This document shows, in pieces, positions 5,733 to 6,755 of a DNA stretch of 6,755 nucleotides (position 1 is the first letter of the stretch; each line of letters opens with the position of its first letter). A model generated the notes under the pieces. That model searched no databases and had not been told where the DNA came from. It worked only from the letters and a program-made list of their open reading frames with translations. The position numbers and the translations under genes were made by a program. The stretch spans positions 1 to 6,755 of the forward strand of contig JAIRZX010000721.1 in the NCBI GenBank assembly GCA_031267005.1. Reading direction: 5' to 3'. The stretch comes from Deltaproteobacteria bacterium (lineage in GTDB: Bacteria > Desulfobacterota > Desulfarculia > Adiutricales > Adiutricaceae).

Positions 5733-6710
5733 CTACCGCCCCCTCAAGGGCCGGTCCAGGCCCTGGGGCGGCGGGTCGGCGGCAAGGTTGCCCCGGATGA
5801 GGAAGTTCCGCTTGGCCGAGTCCAGCACCTGATGCACGTCCCGCAAGCCCTCCCGGGCCCCGCGGGCCACCTCCGGGAAGGATTGCGTGCCCTGCTCGAT
5901 CTCGCGCAGGATCCGGTCCGTCTGCCGGGTGATGCCGGGCACGTCCTTCTCCAGGGCCGAGGCCGCCACGCGAATTGAGGCCGAAGCGTCCCTTATCGAG
6001 GCCGAGGCGTCGCGCACTGACACCGATGCCTTGCGGATCTCCTGGATGGCCGCGAAAAGCTCGTCGTGGGCGTCCGGCCTGGAGAGGAGGGCGCCCAGCG
6101 AGCCCTCGCCCTCGGCCACCCTGCTCGAGACCGTGCGGAAGTTCTCCAGGGTCGCGAACAGCGGCCCCTCGTTGTCCTGGAGGCGGTCGGCTATGGAGAT
6201 GAAATCGGAAAGCAGCCTGTTCATCTGGACTATTTTTTTCGGGATCTCCAGGGCAGCCATCATGTCCTCCAGGGTGGCCGTGTCCTTGGCCGGGATCTGG
6301 CCGCCCTCCGGGATGGGCCTGGCGTGCCCCGTGCCGGGCTGGATTTCTATGAACTCCGATCCGATTATGGTGGGGCTTTTCACTACCGCCAGGCAGTCGC
6401 CGAGGACCCTGTCCGCGAAGTCGTCGGCAATCCTCAGGCTCATGCGGATCTTGTTGTTCCCCATGAGCTCGACCTCGGTCACGGTTCCTATGTCTATGCC
6501 GAAGTAGCGCACGTCGACCCCGGGCGCTATGCCGTAGGCCTGGCTGAAGACGGCGAAGTAATGGGTGTATCCCCTGAAAAGGCCGCGCCCCGCGCCCACT
6601 ATGGCGGCCGCCCCCATGACGAACAGGAAGAGGGCCACCAGGAGCAGTCCGGTGAGCTTCTCCATGAAGGTGTAGGGGGCCCTCGCCATGATGAGTTTGC
6701 CGGTATCCAC
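5733..6710 (-). CDS. MCE/MlaD-family lipid transport substrate-binding protein
   Basis: A 325-aa protein with one N-terminal membrane anchor (about 18-42, LTGLLLVALFLFVMGAAAIV) and an MCE domain (about 46-127). Visible MCE signatures are YFAVFSQAYGIAPGVDVRYFGIDIGTV (51-77) and SPTIIGSEFIEIQPG (112-126). A long helical C-terminal region follows (about 145-300), including heptad repeats at 232-252, and the tail SAKRNFLIRGNL (298-309) resembles the ends of other proteobacterial MCE proteins. MlaD-type proteins form hexameric rings attached to an ABC permease/ATPase and move phospholipids between the membranes, with the MCE domain in the periplasm. The start is GTG at 6710 with AGGGG 6 nt upstream; the ATG at codon 8 is less well placed. 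It is the first full gene of the minus-strand run. The permease and ATPase genes expected nearby would lie beyond the right edge. Confidence 0.93.
   Translation of the reverse strand: MDTGKLIMARAPYTFMEKLTGLLLVALFLFVMGAAAIVGAGRGLFRGYTHYFAVFSQAYGIAPGVDVRYFGIDIGTVTEVELMGNNKIRMSLRIADDFADRVLGDCLAVVKSPTIIGSEFIEIQPGTGHARPIPEGGQIPAKDTATLEDMMAALEIPKKIVQMNRLLSDFISIADRLQDNEGPLFATLENFRTVSSRVAEGEGSLGALLSRPDAHDELFAAIQEIRKASVSVRDASASIRDASASIRVAASALEKDVPGITRQTDRILREIEQGTQSFPEVARGAREGLRDVHQVLDSAKRNFLIRGNLAADPPPQGLDRPLRGR
5739..5745 (-). promoter_or_regulatory. Ribosome binding site of the lipoprotein gene, inside the MCE 3' end
   Basis: GAGGGGG lies in the last codons of the MCE gene, 7 nt before GTG at 5731-5729. 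It supports the non-ATG start and tight coupling of the two genes. Confidence 0.65.
5955..6017 (-). repeat. 21-bp (heptad) repeat in the MCE helical region
   Basis: Residues 232-252 read VRDASAS, IRDASAS, IRVAASA: two near-identical heptads and a third diverged one, encoded by successive 21-bp units. The pattern fits duplication within a coiled-coil or tube-forming helix, where heptad additions keep the register. Confidence 0.7.
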
Positions 6711-6713
6711 GTT

Positions 6714-6755
6714 TTACCCCTGATGTATTCCCGGTAAAGCCGGTTGCGGGCCGCG
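6714..6755 (-). CDS. Possible C-terminal end of an upstream gene
   Basis: One minus-strand frame entering from the right edge gives 13 codons ending at TAA (6716-6714), 3 nt before the MCE GTG. This is typical operon spacing, and the expected upstream partner of an MCE gene is an MlaF-type ATPase or MlaE-type permease. The 13 residues are too few to identify. A second frame (reading AARNRLYREYIRG) has more typical GC-rich codon use but does not stop until about 6600, deep inside the MCE gene. The call is therefore weak. Confidence 0.22.
   Translation of the reverse strand, partial: RGPQPALPGIHQG
6717..6721 (-). promoter_or_regulatory. Ribosome binding site of the MCE gene
   Basis: AGGGG, 6 nt before GTG at 6710-6708; it supports the GTG over the internal ATG at codon 8. 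Confidence 0.55.

Overview
The window is a very GC-rich segment (genes roughly 70-75% G+C by eye) from a Gram-negative bacterium. All supportable genes lie on the minus strand. The evidence for a double-membrane cell is a membrane-anchored MCE/MlaD protein, a lipoprotein with a clear lipobox, and an exported PilY1-type pilus protein. A deltaproteobacterium-like source would fit, but nothing here proves the lineage.

Layout in transcription order, right to left: (1) the window edge, with a possible last 13 codons of an upstream gene (6714-6755); (2) an MCE/MlaD-family lipid-transport substrate-binding protein (5733-6710); (3) a TPR-type lipoprotein whose GTG start lies 1 nt past the MCE stop (4751-5731); (4) a 190-nt gap filled by a 30-31 bp G-rich tandem repeat; (5) a TenA-family thiaminase II/aminopyrimidine aminohydrolase with an unusual repetitive N-terminal extension (3673-4560); (6) a 167-nt gap without a recognised signal; (7) a large PilY1 N-terminal-type protein with a GTG start and strong ribosome binding site, a collagen-like Gly-X-Y insert, and no C-terminal beta-propeller (326-3505); (8) an array of about six degenerate 24-bp units, each able to form a small UNCG-type hairpin, into which the 3' end of the pilY1-like gene runs (about 216-351); (9) an abrupt AT-rich stretch (1-180) holding the start of another minus-strand gene (1-40).

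The MCE protein and the lipoprotein are almost certainly one transcription unit and fit an Mla-like phospholipid trafficking system at the envelope. TenA (thiamin salvage, cytoplasmic) and the PilY1-like protein (pilus tip/adhesin family, exported) follow in the same direction, but longer repeat-bearing gaps separate them and they have no obvious functional link to the lipid system or to each other.

The most noteworthy features are the PilY1-like protein, which ends where the base composition changes and a repeat array begins, its collagen-like insert, and the density of unrelated short tandem repeats (18, 21, 24, 27, 30 and 30-31 bp) in under 7 kb. I see no tRNA, rRNA, CRISPR array, transposase or integrase.
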